From an uncultured Acetobacteraceae bacterium (GTDB lineage: Bacteria; Pseudomonadota; Alphaproteobacteria; Acetobacterales; Acetobacteraceae), in assembly GCA_946476985.1 (NCBI GenBank), contig CAMKWS010000005.1:1-64000 (forward strand): DNA of 64,000 bases, read 5' to 3'. Shown piece by piece: positions 37,521 through 46,824 of the stretch. Under the pieces are notes generated by a model, which searched no databases, had not been told where the DNA came from, and was given only the letters and a program-made list of their open reading frames with translations. The number at the start of each line of letters is the position of its first letter. Within the stretch, counting starts at the first letter, position 1. Position numbers and translations under genes: made by a program.

Positions 37521-37955
37521 ATGGATACACAGCAACCCACCAATTTTTCTCCCTCTCGGGAAGAGCGCTTACTTTCTGATATTTACCTCCCACATAGAAG
37601 CACAAATCCACCTACAAAGAAATGCTGTTTTAACATTTGGCGGGTATTCGCTCATTTCATTGCTAATTTTCTTATCCAGTTGACAGAACTTCTTGCGCCT
37701 ATTTTCTTGATACTTGGTGCAGGTTGGGCTCTTATTTTGCCTTTTGTTAAGCTCGCCAGTACGAACCTCGGTTCATTAAGCGATGACCCACAAACACATG
37801 ACCTCATTGCTCATCTCTCGACCCTCCTGCCAACACGCTTAGTTATTGCAGGATTTGGAGTTACCCCTTTGGGGATTATTCTAATTGGGATTTTCTTAAT
37901 GATGATAGCTGCAGCATCAGCAACAGCATCAACATGGCTCGCTAAGAAATTTTAA
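37521..37955 (+). CDS. hypothetical membrane protein upstream of ftsE
   Basis: About 144 residues from ATG 37521 (MDTQQPTNFSP); the frame is open from 37434. Two hydrophobic segments, about 60-85 and 118-138 of this start, flank a loop (LASTNLGSLSDDPQTHDL), so it is predicted to be an inner-membrane protein with two helices. I do not recognise a family. It lies 42 bases before ftsE on the same strand, which suggests it belongs with the cell-envelope operon that follows. Confidence 0.5.
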   Translation: MDTQQPTNFSPSREERLLSDIYLPHRSTNPPTKKCCFNIWRVFAHFIANFLIQLTELLAPIFLILGAGWALILPFVKLASTNLGSLSDDPQTHDLIAHLSTLLPTRLVIAGFGVTPLGIILIGIFLMMIAAASATASTWLAKKF

Positions 37956-37997
37956 CAAAGCCATGTCACCTGTAGCACAAAAGACACTGACAGCGGC

Positions 37998-38738
37998 ATG
38001 ATTACCCTTCATCAGGTTTTATTACCGACAGACCACTCCCTTACCCCTACAGGTAGGCAGTCTATCTCGCTGCATATAAAGCGTGGTTCTGTCCTATGGT
38101 TGCATGGCCCAGCTGGCAGCGGCAAAACGAAGCTACTTGAAACTATCGCTTTACAGCATCCCCTCCAAACAGGTTCCATGCGCATTATGGAGCGTGATGC
38201 TGGCCCCAAAATAACAGAGAAAACACGAGGTATTCTCCAGCGCTGTATAAGCTATTTGCCAGCGCGCCCCACTTTTTTCGAAACACTTAACATTTTCGAC
38301 AATATTGCCCTACCACTGGAGCTGAACCATCTGCACCACGCAGATATCATCAAGGAAACTGGAGCTATTCTTCGCTGGTTTCAACTAGACGACCAGGCGC
38401 ATAAACACCCCTCTCAGGTCAACTTCACGACGCTACAGCGTGCGGCTTGCGCCCGGGCACTCATCACACAACCTGCTATTCTCTTAGTTGATGAGCCAAT
38501 CTTTAGCCTTTCACGCTCCCTACGAGAACTATTCTTCTCCACGATTAAAGAACTCACCCGCAACGGCACAACCACGCTACTCGCAACACAAGATAATACT
38601 TACAGTAATCTCCTACCTGGTGATCAGCTTCTCTTACCTATCGCGTCGCCTCAAACATCTCACACAACCGCTCCTTTCCACACTGAGACGCGCGAACATA
38701 CTCCGCCTCAACCCATGCCAGAAGCACCAGCACCATGA
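37998..38738 (+). CDS. ftsE: FtsE-like ABC ATPase with degenerate signature
   Basis: By position and fold this is FtsE, the ATPase that with FtsX controls periplasmic murein hydrolases at division. 246 residues: Walker A GPAGSGKT (37-44) and Walker B ILLVDEP (161-167) are intact. The ABC signature, normally LSGGEQQR, is VNFTTLQR (141-148), and the switch His is Gln198 (LATQDN). Those changes would be expected to impair normal hydrolysis. The C-terminal tail is Pro/Thr-rich. The stop overlaps ftsX by ATGA. Confidence 0.75.
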   Translation: MITLHQVLLPTDHSLTPTGRQSISLHIKRGSVLWLHGPAGSGKTKLLETIALQHPLQTGSMRIMERDAGPKITEKTRGILQRCISYLPARPTFFETLNIFDNIALPLELNHLHHADIIKETGAILRWFQLDDQAHKHPSQVNFTTLQRAACARALITQPAILLVDEPIFSLSRSLRELFFSTIKELTRNGTTTLLATQDNTYSNLLPGDQLLLPIASPQTSHTTAPFHTETREHTPPQPMPEAPAP

Positions 38739-39628
38739 CACGCCTATCACGCGTAGTACCACGGCCTAAAACCGCCTTCTTACCACTTGCCTTCTGTCTT
38801 ATTACATGGCTCTTAGGCCTTGCTTTAAGTATTCCTTTAGGCACTAAAGCAGGGCTCTATACATGGTCTCAGCAAATTAACGATACCACCCTCATTGCCC
38901 TACCTACCCCTCTAGATGGTGCAGCGGACCTCCAAACAGCTCCTCTTCTCCTCGCATTAAAGAGTGCTTTTCCTGAAGCTGATCCACATATTCTTCCAGC
39001 TGAAGACATTCAAGAAAACCTCTCAAGCTGGACCACAGCATGGACAGGAACCCTTCCCAACATCATTATATTACATGCGAGCGAAACACTCCCCAGCATC
39101 AACAAGCTTGTGCTGCAGCAGGCTCCGCATGCTATTATTATCCCCCCACCCGCACAAAAATCACGCCTGTGGCCCTTTATAAACTCCCTTAAATTCAACG
39201 CTAAAATATTGGCTTATATTATAAGCATTGGGGCTCTCTTACTTATAGCCACACTTCTTTATGGCCATGTATATACAACATGCAGGCACACAGCCGCAGA
39301 GAGACGACTTCTTCTCTCATTGGGAGCAAACACGCAGCAGCTTAGCAACCTCTTTGCAAATCGCGTAAGCTTTATGGCGTTTCTCGGCAGTATAGGCGGT
39401 GATATTATACTCATCCCCACCCTTGCCTTCATCAGCAACTCGTTACGCCCCCTCTTGCACCTACCTCCTTATCACCATCTATCTGAACTTTTTACACCTC
39501 ATCTTTTTTTACCTGTATCTTTGATCGAAATACTTTGCTTGATCCCCTGCTTCATCGCAGCCATAAGCTGGGGGCTGACACAACTTTTTTTCCATATCAA
39601 CATAACTAAGACGCATCTCTCTCTATGA
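38735..39628 (+). CDS. ftsX: FtsX-like cell division permease
   Basis: 297 residues with the FtsX topology: an N-terminal membrane helix (FLPLAFCLITWLLGLALSI), a periplasmic domain of about 130 residues, then three membrane helices (about 157-177, 207-228, 255-280). The RRLLLSLGANTQQLSNLFANR block between helices 2 and 3 matches the FtsX/MacB permease domain. FtsX relays FtsE action to peptidoglycan hydrolase activators. Starts overlap at both ends (ATGA with ftsE and with the YdcF-like gene), indicating one operon. Confidence 0.8.
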   Translation: MTRLSRVVPRPKTAFLPLAFCLITWLLGLALSIPLGTKAGLYTWSQQINDTTLIALPTPLDGAADLQTAPLLLALKSAFPEADPHILPAEDIQENLSSWTTAWTGTLPNIIILHASETLPSINKLVLQQAPHAIIIPPPAQKSRLWPFINSLKFNAKILAYIISIGALLLIATLLYGHVYTTCRHTAAERRLLLSLGANTQQLSNLFANRVSFMAFLGSIGGDIILIPTLAFISNSLRPLLHLPPYHHLSELFTPHLFLPVSLIEILCLIPCFIAAISWGLTQLFFHINITKTHLSL

Positions 39629-40272
39629 AGCGTTACCGCTCCCTTATCTGGCGGATGTTCTCTGCTAGCCTCACCATTCTCTGTTGGGCCCTTTTAGGCG
39701 GATTTTTTTATTTCTGCTCTGATGCGCTCCGCCCTTCTCCTACCCTCAGCAGCATACCAGCAGACTGCGATGGCATCGTGGCTCTTACCGGGGGGCAAGA
39801 CCGTATTGAAGCCAGTATTAATCTACTCAAGCAACAAACAGGGCGGGATTTGCTTATATCTGGCGTTTCGCCTCATACCAGCTTGTTGCACATCCTCTCC
39901 ATAACAAAACTATCCCCGCTTCCTCCAGAACTTATGAAGCGCATCACACTTGGCTACCAAGCAGCCACAACAATTGGAAATGCCTGGGAAACTGCTCAAT
40001 GGGCCGAAACGCGGCACCTCCATCACCTTATTCTCGTGACCGCAGGCTATCATATGCGCCGCGCCATACTAGAATTCCACGATATCGCCCCGCAGCTCAC
40101 CCTTACCCCTTACTGGGTCCAACCTCCCGCTATGGCAACGCCGTGGCGCTTGCAAACATTAAGCCTCATGCTCAACCAATATTTTAAATTTATCGGTGCG
40201 CTACTCCGCGCAGGGCTTGCCCACCAACAAAAATATGAGCAAGAAGGCTTTAGACCTCCCGAGGAACGATAG
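39625..40272 (+). CDS. YdcF/SanA-like DUF218 protein
   Basis: 215 residues with one N-terminal membrane helix (about 12-32) and a DUF218 domain: CDGIVALTGGQDRIEASINLL, then RDLLISGVSP, and LILVTAGYHMRRAILEF with the conserved His. YdcF/SanA/ElyC proteins act in envelope maintenance and are inner-membrane anchored; the biochemical activity is unsettled. The position between ftsX and plsC is the common alphaproteobacterial order. Confidence 0.8.
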   Translation: MKRYRSLIWRMFSASLTILCWALLGGFFYFCSDALRPSPTLSSIPADCDGIVALTGGQDRIEASINLLKQQTGRDLLISGVSPHTSLLHILSITKLSPLPPELMKRITLGYQAATTIGNAWETAQWAETRHLHHLILVTAGYHMRRAILEFHDIAPQLTLTPYWVQPPAMATPWRLQTLSLMLNQYFKFIGALLRAGLAHQQKYEQEGFRPPEER

Positions 40273-40347
40273 GTCTAAGCTGCATCCTCGCTTTACTAGC
40301 CACCTTGCCTTCCCCTTAAAAAAAGGGTTGTACGACATGGAGACACC

Positions 40348-41118
40348 ATGATGAGCCTGATACGCGGTACTTTATTTAACCTCTATCTTGTCATCCTGAC
40401 CCTCATCATGGGGATCATCGCTTTTCCCATTCGTTTCCTAAACCGACGCGATGCTGCTTTGAGCTATGCGAAGCTATGGTCACGTGCTGTCTTATGGGGG
40501 CTCAGAATACTCTGTGGTGTCCGCATTGTTATTTCTGGACGTGAAAACCTACCTGACGGCCCAGCATTAATTGCTTCGCAGCATCAATCTTTTTTTGATG
40601 GCTTCGTATGGATGAACACCGTTCCTCTCCCCGCCTATGTCATCAAAAAAGAGCTTACCTCTATTCCTCTTGTAGGACCCATGTTAGTGCTCAGCGGGAT
40701 GATCCCTGTAAACCGTTCTGGTGGGTCACAAGCTTTACGTGGCATGATGGATGCCGTGGGCAGAGCCCAAGCTGCTGGACGGCAGATCATTATCTTCCCT
40801 GAGGGAACAAGAACCCTTCCCGGACAACGCGCGCCGCTCCAAAATGGGGTTATTGCGCTTGCTCGCCAAGCAAGTTCACCTATCATCCCCGTTGTAACAA
40901 ATTCTGGTTTATTCTGGCCCCATTCACCATGGCGTAAATACCCCGGCACATTAAAGGTCGCTATTGGCGCCCCCCTTCCCCCCACTAAAGGGCGTGAACT
41001 TATTCCTGCCATCAATGCCGCATGGGACCAACTCTGCACAGAGCATGAACTCCCCCGAGAGCCTGTGGAAAACTTAGTGGATGAAAAAAACATCCCCTGT
41101 ATAGATTCCACTTCTTAG
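40348..41118 (+). CDS. plsC: 1-acyl-sn-glycerol-3-phosphate acyltransferase
   Basis: Acylates lysophosphatidic acid to phosphatidic acid at the inner membrane. The N-terminal hydrophobic segment (about 7-28) is followed by the HX4D motif SQHQSFFDGF, then FPEGTRTLPGQ and ARQASSPIIPVVTNSG, all family blocks. 256 residues, full length; ATG 40351 is an alternative start. It ends the ftsE-ftsX-ydcF-plsC group, separated from ydcF by 75 bases. Confidence 0.9.
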   Translation: MMSLIRGTLFNLYLVILTLIMGIIAFPIRFLNRRDAALSYAKLWSRAVLWGLRILCGVRIVISGRENLPDGPALIASQHQSFFDGFVWMNTVPLPAYVIKKELTSIPLVGPMLVLSGMIPVNRSGGSQALRGMMDAVGRAQAAGRQIIIFPEGTRTLPGQRAPLQNGVIALARQASSPIIPVVTNSGLFWPHSPWRKYPGTLKVAIGAPLPPTKGRELIPAINAAWDQLCTEHELPREPVENLVDEKNIPCIDSTS

Positions 41119-41331
41119 AGTAATCACCCTCTCAAAAGGACTCGAGAAATAGCTGACCGAAACTGCCATAATATACTGTAAAATAACAGTTTTATATAAT
41201 GCGCGGTCAACTCCATCTTGTTATACCCCTTTTCCACTGAGGCGTATTTACTTCTAAACTGATAGAATTCCATCTGGGGACAAATCCATTCACTAGATAT
41301 TCCCCTTTAACGAAAAGAGAAACATCGCATC

Positions 41332-42429
41332 ATGGTCAGGCAATATTACCGCCTATTCATCATCATTACGCTTTGTTCTCTTATAAGTCTCATCACAAGC
41401 TGGAAATTATATCGCTCTGCTCAGAATATCCTCACACAGCAGATCGCTTATATTACACACTCTGCCAATCTTCCCGCCCGTACAACCATCACATCACACA
41501 CAGCGCAGGCCACAGGCTGGCCTTTTGGAGCATGGCAACGCTTATCTGACGTTTCCATCTCCACAACATTCAGTAATATCAATATCGCTGGAGCAACTCC
41601 GACCCTCTTAATTGGTGGTACATGGATTGATTGGGCACGAAGCCTCATTTTCAAAACAGCTCTGCCGCTCCATGCGCCAGATATACTGGTTCTACGTTTT
41701 CTGCAGCAGCAAAATAGTCTAACAGCACGGCTTGCAAATACTCACTTAGATCTTCAAAAATCCTTCTCTGATACCTCCACAGAAGAGCCACTATTTACAG
41801 GCCATTTTGACTTTACCCATGGTGAGATCGCCCTCTCTACACAGCCTCAGATCATTACCTTGGGCCACACAAAAGGCACGGCTCGCTTTGCTCCACAAGC
41901 ACAGTCTAACCAGGCCCTACTCTCCATAGCCCTCACCAGCCGCACTTTAACGGCTCCTTCTCCCCTCATGCATTATGCAGCCCTTGAAAATATAGGGGCA
42001 TATTTTGCAATCATCCCGACGCCAATACCCAACAACTCCACCTCATTGCCGCCTTTCCTAATCCGTATACAGGAGCTCGGTACCGATCTACGCCCGTTAA
42101 ATGAGCTGCACACATCATCCCCTTTGCCCCGTATTATGGTGGCGGGAGATATCTCAACGCCTTCACTTAACGGGTCTCTTACCCTTACATTTAAAAATTG
42201 GCAGCCCGCTCTCCGCATGGCCGTAAATAGCCCTTGGCTCCAGCATATTGCGCCACCTGACCTCACCAGCTTTTTACAAAAAGGCTTACATAACCCTAGA
42301 GTAGCAGCCCTTACGTCACACCCTCTCTCTGTGACATTTTCTATAGACCATGGCATAGCTAAAGGGATCTCTACCCAAAGAATGGTCGATTTTTATACGC
42401 AGCATCTCCAGCCTTATCTAAACCAATGA
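41332..42429 (+). CDS. DUF2125-like exported protein
   Basis: A 365-residue protein with one N-terminal membrane helix or uncleaved signal (about 6-24) and a long beta-rich region. TSHTAQATGWPFGAW near residue 58 followed by repeated short hydrophobic strands resembles the alphaproteobacterial DUF2125 family, periplasmic proteins of unknown function. The stop overlaps the nadQ start (ATGA), a linkage seen here that need not reflect function. The 213-base region upstream holds a TATAAT at 41195-41200 as a possible -10 box. Confidence 0.6.
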   Translation: MVRQYYRLFIIITLCSLISLITSWKLYRSAQNILTQQIAYITHSANLPARTTITSHTAQATGWPFGAWQRLSDVSISTTFSNINIAGATPTLLIGGTWIDWARSLIFKTALPLHAPDILVLRFLQQQNSLTARLANTHLDLQKSFSDTSTEEPLFTGHFDFTHGEIALSTQPQIITLGHTKGTARFAPQAQSNQALLSIALTSRTLTAPSPLMHYAALENIGAYFAIIPTPIPNNSTSLPPFLIRIQELGTDLRPLNELHTSSPLPRIMVAGDISTPSLNGSLTLTFKNWQPALRMAVNSPWLQHIAPPDLTSFLQKGLHNPRVAALTSHPLSVTFSIDHGIAKGISTQRMVDFYTQHLQPYLNQ

Positions 42430-43292
42430 CACATAAAACCCTCTATCCCACCGACATCATTACGGTACTCATCACCCTTGGAGAGACATCTCCACAGCTC
42501 ATGCTGCTGCATCATGACCAGAATTCCCCAAGTTTGGAGGGAAATCACTATTCCCTCCAGAGAAGTTTGCGCCATTGGGTAGAGACCCTTACAGGTTGCT
42601 CCATTGGTTATATGGAGCAGCTTTATACTTTTGCCGAACCCCAAAAGGGGGGCTCAAGCACGACTACACCTCATATCCACATCACTTATCTTGCATTAAC
42701 CAATCATCTCCCCCTCTCCTGCCACTCCCATCTTTATCGGCATTTCCCGTGGGAAGATCGCCGCTCAAAAAGTGGGAACCAACAACTTGAGAACTTTATT
42801 GCTCGTATTCGACTCTGGGCCGATGAACGAACCGAACGACAAAGCCGCATTGCCACAGCTTTTGGGCTAGATGGCCTCCCATGGGATGACACGCGCGTAC
42901 TCGAGCGTTACGAGCTGTTATGGGAATCTGGTCTCGTACCCCGCATCCCCAACGAGCATGTTGATGCCAATACACCTAACTTACGAGATGAACGGCGCCT
43001 CCTCGCCACAGCCCTCGCCCGCTTGCGTACGCGCATCCGCTATAGCTCGGCTATTTTTGACCTCTTACCGCCATCTTTTACACTACTGCATCTTCAACAA
43101 GCGATGGAAACACTCTCGGGCCGGTTTATGCATAAACCAAACTTCCGCCGGCTTGTTCTACACCAAAAGCTTGTAGAAGAAACAGGCCGACAAGATAACT
43201 CCGCCCCTGGGCGCCCAGCGAAGCTTTACCGTTTCTGCCCTTCTGCCGCAGCTTCCTGCTATCTAGGCGCTGCCTTCCTACCATTGGAATAA
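42426..43292 (+). CDS. nadQ: NAD biosynthesis regulator NadQ (Nudix-related, winged helix)
   Basis: 288 residues: an N-terminal Nudix-like domain in which the catalytic Nudix box is absent, so it is a sensor rather than a hydrolase, and a C-terminal winged helix (FTLLHLQQAMETLSG, KPNFRRLVLHQKLVEETG, GRPAKLYRFCP, about residues 215-272) like that of NrtR. The related alphaproteobacterial regulator NadQ (COG4111) is predicted from comparative genomics to repress nadABC. The nadABC operon starts right after it, with a matching palindrome. Its own transcription seems to come from the DUF2125 gene. Confidence 0.85.
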   Translation: MTHKTLYPTDIITVLITLGETSPQLMLLHHDQNSPSLEGNHYSLQRSLRHWVETLTGCSIGYMEQLYTFAEPQKGGSSTTTPHIHITYLALTNHLPLSCHSHLYRHFPWEDRRSKSGNQQLENFIARIRLWADERTERQSRIATAFGLDGLPWDDTRVLERYELLWESGLVPRIPNEHVDANTPNLRDERRLLATALARLRTRIRYSSAIFDLLPPSFTLLHLQQAMETLSGRFMHKPNFRRLVLHQKLVEETGRQDNSAPGRPAKLYRFCPSAAASCYLGAAFLPLE

Positions 43293-43361
43293 CCCATCAC
43301 TCGGCAATAATTAATCACTTATAGCTGATACTGCTTGGCAACCCCTAGAAGCAGCCCTATA

Positions 43362-43382
43362 TTATGCTCATAGTGAGTATAA
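43362..43382. promoter_or_regulatory. predicted NadQ operator upstream of nadA
   Basis: TTATGCTCA (43362-43370) and TGAGTATAA (43374-43382) are inverse complements with one mismatch around TAG. It lies 20 bases before the nadA start, where a bound repressor would block transcription or the ribosome site. I recall this general form from predicted NadQ sites; that match is from memory. Confidence 0.7.
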
Positions 43383-43402
43383 ACCTTAATGAGGAACTCC
43401 CC

Positions 43403-44389
43403 ATGTTGCAGGACATCTCTGTCCGCCCTTCCCGCTCCGAGCTGTACAGCCCTGTTGCCTCTCTCATGGCACGGGAAGACTGGGACCGCCTCTTTGCTGA
43501 TGATATCGAGGCCATTTTAGAGCTAAAGCGCAAGCATAATGCTGTAATCTTGGCCCATAACTACCAAACGCCAGAAATTTTCCATTGCGTGTCAGACATA
43601 CGTGGCGACAGCCTTGCCCTTGCACGCAAAGCGCAAAATTTGGAGGCCGATGTCATTATCATGGCAGGGGTTCACTTCATGGCGGAGACAGTTAAGCTCC
43701 TCAACCCCAGCAAAAAAGTCCTCATTCCAGATGAGCTCGCTGGCTGTTCCTTGGCAGAAGGTATCACGGCAGAAAACGTCCGCACATTACGGGCACGCCA
43801 TCCCGGTGTGCCTGTTGTGACCTATGTAAATAGCTCTGCCGCTGTTAAAGCTGAGACAGATGTGTGCTGCACCTCCGGCAATGCACGCCGTGTCGTTGAG
43901 AGCCTTGGTGTGCCAGAAGTGATTATGATCCCAGATGAGTTTTTGGCCCGGAATATCGAAAACGAAACCGGCATAAAAATGCACACATGGTCGGCCCGTT
44001 GCGAAGTGCATGAACGCTTCACTCCTCAAGAGATCCGCCAATATCGTCGGATGCACGGTCCATTACATATTATCGCACATCCAGAGTGCTCACCTGATGT
44101 TGTTGCCGAGGCTGATCATGCAGGTTCTACCGCCAGCATGATGGACTATATCAGCGACAAACAACCTGAAAAAGTGATGCTCATTACAGAATGTTCCATG
44201 AGCGATAACCTTGCGGCTATGCATCCAAAAACAGAGTTTATCCGCCCATGTAACCTCTGCCCGCATATGAAGCGCATTACCCTAAAGAATATTCGTCAAT
44301 CACTTGAAACCATGAGTACAGAGGTCACAATCCCTGCGGAGCTACAAGAACCCGCTCGTCTCTCTGTCGAACGGATGCTCGCTATCTGA
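43403..44389 (+). CDS. nadA: quinolinate synthase
   Basis: An oxygen-sensitive iron-sulfur enzyme that condenses iminoaspartate with dihydroxyacetone phosphate to quinolinate, the second step of NAD synthesis from aspartate. The three cluster cysteines are visible in DVCCTSGNA, HPECSPDV and RPCNLCPHM. ATG 43403 (MLQDISVRPSRSEL) has GAGGAA upstream; an upstream ATG at 43364 lies inside the operator and is unlikely. About 328 residues. It shares one base with the nadB start. Confidence 0.96.
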   Translation: MLQDISVRPSRSELYSPVASLMAREDWDRLFADDIEAILELKRKHNAVILAHNYQTPEIFHCVSDIRGDSLALARKAQNLEADVIIMAGVHFMAETVKLLNPSKKVLIPDELAGCSLAEGITAENVRTLRARHPGVPVVTYVNSSAAVKAETDVCCTSGNARRVVESLGVPEVIMIPDEFLARNIENETGIKMHTWSARCEVHERFTPQEIRQYRRMHGPLHIIAHPECSPDVVAEADHAGSTASMMDYISDKQPEKVMLITECSMSDNLAAMHPKTEFIRPCNLCPHMKRITLKNIRQSLETMSTEVTIPAELQEPARLSVERMLAI

Positions 44390-45852
44390 TGACGCTCCTC
44401 TCCCGCTACGCAGGCTGGCCTGTCATTATCGGTGCGGGACTAGCTGGCCTTTCAGCTGCTTTGCGACTGAACAGGCCGTGTGTTGTCCTCGCCCCGTCTT
44501 TCTCCGGAGAGACAACAGCCAGCACCCTTGCCCAAGGCGGTATGGCTGCAGCTTGTGGTGCGGGAGATAGCTCAGAAAGCCACGCACAGGATACCATCCG
44601 CGCGGGGGCAGGCCTATGTGATCCTGCCGTTGTACAACGCATTACTAACGCAGGCCCGCAAGCAGTTGAACGCTTGCTTCAGCTCGGCGTTCCTCTTGCG
44701 CATAATGCAGATGGCACACTAGCCTTGCATCTAGAGGCCGCTCACAGCCACAACCGTATCGTCTTTGCGGGAGGGGATCGTAGTGGGGCTAGTATTCTCC
44801 ACAGCTTCTACACTCATGCAAAAAAGCAAGAGAATATTCACTGGCTTGAAGCTTCCCTCACTGGCTTCCATGCTCCAAATGACACCTTACAAGGTGTTTG
44901 GACAAGTACAGGTTTTATCCCCACACGCCACTGTATTTTAGCGGCAGGGGGCTGCGGGGGACTATACCAATACACAACCAATCCTCTTGCCAACCGTGGT
45001 ATTTCCCTTGCTCTCGCCGCTCACGCTGGAGCGCGCTTGGTCGATATGGAATTTACTCAATTCCATCCTACAGCTTTAGCCTCACCGGACCATACAAAAC
45101 GCCTCTCACTCATTAGTGAAGCCGTCCGCGGAGCAGGAGCATACCTTACTCTCGAAAATGGTGAACGCTTTACTGAAGAACTCGCCCCACGCGATGTTGT
45201 CAGCCGTGCCATTGCTGCAAAACTCCGCCAAAATAGACGTGTCTTTATTGATGGTCGCCACTTAGCAGGCCCATCTTTTAGCGAACGTTTCCCTGGTATC
45301 ACGCAAGCATGCCGCCAAGCAGGTTTTGACCCCGAGCGCCAAGCTCTCCCTGTTCAGCCCGCTATGCACTATCACATGGGGGGTATTGCTGTTGACCATA
45401 CAGGGCGTAGCTCTGTCCAAGGGCTTTGGGCCTGTGGTGAAGTCGCCTGCACAGGCTTGCACGGGGCCAACCGCCTTGCCAGCAACTCTTTGCTAGAAGC
45501 CCTCGTCTGTGGCCAATGGGCGGCTGATGATATCAATGGTCAAACAAACAACTCATCCCCCCTCACGGCCCCATCTTCTCCAACACCGCATTACACAACT
45601 GATTGGCCTTTCCGGGCGGAAATGCAGCGACATCTTGGCATTTTACGCCATAAGCAAGGGCTACAAGAGTTCCTAGAAAAAACCCTGCCACACGCGAAGA
45701 CAAATCTCTGCGCTCTTACAGCCTCATTTATCGGCTGGGCGGCATTACACCGAGACGAACAACGTGGAGCGCATTGGCGGGAAGATAGCCCCGGCCCGCT
45801 ACCTCCCTCACGCCATTCCTGGCAATTAAAAGACCTTCCGCTCTCTTCTTAA
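44389..45852 (+). CDS. nadB: L-aspartate oxidase
   Basis: An FAD flavoprotein that oxidises L-aspartate to iminoaspartate, the substrate of NadA. The dinucleotide motif IGAGLAGLSAALRL is at the N-terminus. STLAQGGMAAACG, MEFTQFHPTALA, RGAGAYLTLENGERF, HYHMGGIAVD and GLHGANRLASNSLLEALV are family blocks. 487 residues, slightly short because of a compact C-terminal helical domain. TGATG overlap with nadA indicates coupling. Confidence 0.97.
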   Translation: MTLLSRYAGWPVIIGAGLAGLSAALRLNRPCVVLAPSFSGETTASTLAQGGMAAACGAGDSSESHAQDTIRAGAGLCDPAVVQRITNAGPQAVERLLQLGVPLAHNADGTLALHLEAAHSHNRIVFAGGDRSGASILHSFYTHAKKQENIHWLEASLTGFHAPNDTLQGVWTSTGFIPTRHCILAAGGCGGLYQYTTNPLANRGISLALAAHAGARLVDMEFTQFHPTALASPDHTKRLSLISEAVRGAGAYLTLENGERFTEELAPRDVVSRAIAAKLRQNRRVFIDGRHLAGPSFSERFPGITQACRQAGFDPERQALPVQPAMHYHMGGIAVDHTGRSSVQGLWACGEVACTGLHGANRLASNSLLEALVCGQWAADDINGQTNNSSPLTAPSSPTPHYTTDWPFRAEMQRHLGILRHKQGLQEFLEKTLPHAKTNLCALTASFIGWAALHRDEQRGAHWREDSPGPLPPSRHSWQLKDLPLSS

Positions 45853-45883
45853 TCCCCCTCTCTCAATCGCACTGGTCCATATT

Positions 45884-46753
45884 ATGTCTCTCGACACACT
45901 CTTCTTACCCAATCTTTTATGGGAACCTGTCATCCGCACCGCTTTGCAAGAAGATTTTGGAACAGGCGGGGATGTTACAACGCAATCACTTCTCCAAGGC
46001 CGCCCCTCTCTTAAAGCCTCCTTCCAAGCACGCAAGGAAGGTATTGTTGCAGGGCTCCCCGGTGCCGAACTTACCTTTGCTTTGCTTGATAAAAATGTTC
46101 GCTTCACCGCCCTTAAACAAGATGGCGACCAGATCCACCCCGGTGATACACTCGCTATTGTTGAAGGAGATGCAAGTGCTATTTTAGGTGGTGAACGTGT
46201 TGCACTAAACCTACTGTCTCACTTAAGCGGTATCGCCAGCACAACAGGGCAGATTGTACGCTCTGTTGAGGGAACGGGTGTAAGTGTGTGCTGCACCCGC
46301 AAAACTCTCCCCGGGCTGCGTGCCCTACAAAAATACGCTGTTCGTGCAGGAGGCGGCAGCAATCACCGGCACCGGCTAGATGATGCGATTATGCTCAAAG
46401 ACAATCATCTCGCTCTCTTCGGCAGTAACATTCCCTCCGCCCTCGCAGCAGCACACGAACGGGCCGGACATCTTATGAAAATTGAGCTGGAAGTCGATTC
46501 ACTCGCCCAACTTGAAGAAGCGCTTTCCTGCCCGCATGGAGCCGATGCTTATCTTCTTGATAACATGACACCCGATATGCTGCGTGAAGCTGTAAAAATG
46601 ATTAATGGCCGGGCCATTGCAGAAGCTTCCGGCGGCATCACACCACAAACAGCCCGCAATATGGCAGAAACAGGGGTGGATGTTCTCTCCCTAGGCTGGC
46701 TTACCCACAGCGTTACCGCACTAGATATTGGGCTTGATATTACAACTGCCTAA
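45884..46753 (+). CDS. nadC: nicotinate-nucleotide pyrophosphorylase
   Basis: Quinolinate phosphoribosyltransferase: converts quinolinate and PRPP to nicotinate mononucleotide, the third step of the pathway. It shows EDFGTGGDVTTQSLL, the conserved Arg/Lys-rich CTRKTLPGLRALQKYAVRAGGG, HRHRLDDAIMLKDNHL and EASGGITPQTARNMAETGVD. 289 residues, complete. It lies 31 bases after nadB, completing nadABC under the NadQ operator. Confidence 0.97.
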   Translation: MSLDTLFLPNLLWEPVIRTALQEDFGTGGDVTTQSLLQGRPSLKASFQARKEGIVAGLPGAELTFALLDKNVRFTALKQDGDQIHPGDTLAIVEGDASAILGGERVALNLLSHLSGIASTTGQIVRSVEGTGVSVCCTRKTLPGLRALQKYAVRAGGGSNHRHRLDDAIMLKDNHLALFGSNIPSALAAAHERAGHLMKIELEVDSLAQLEEALSCPHGADAYLLDNMTPDMLREAVKMINGRAIAEASGGITPQTARNMAETGVDVLSLGWLTHSVTALDIGLDITTA

Positions 46754-46824
46754 AATCATTGCGTTACGACCATCTATCTCATGGCGTAGTCAAGCTAACT
46801 GCTACACTATTCCATGAGATAATT

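Noticed and set aside
43364-43402. nadA start at ATG 43364
   Set aside because: That ATG lies inside the predicted operator and has no ribosome site; ATG 43403 has GAGGAA upstream and gives the family N-terminus.
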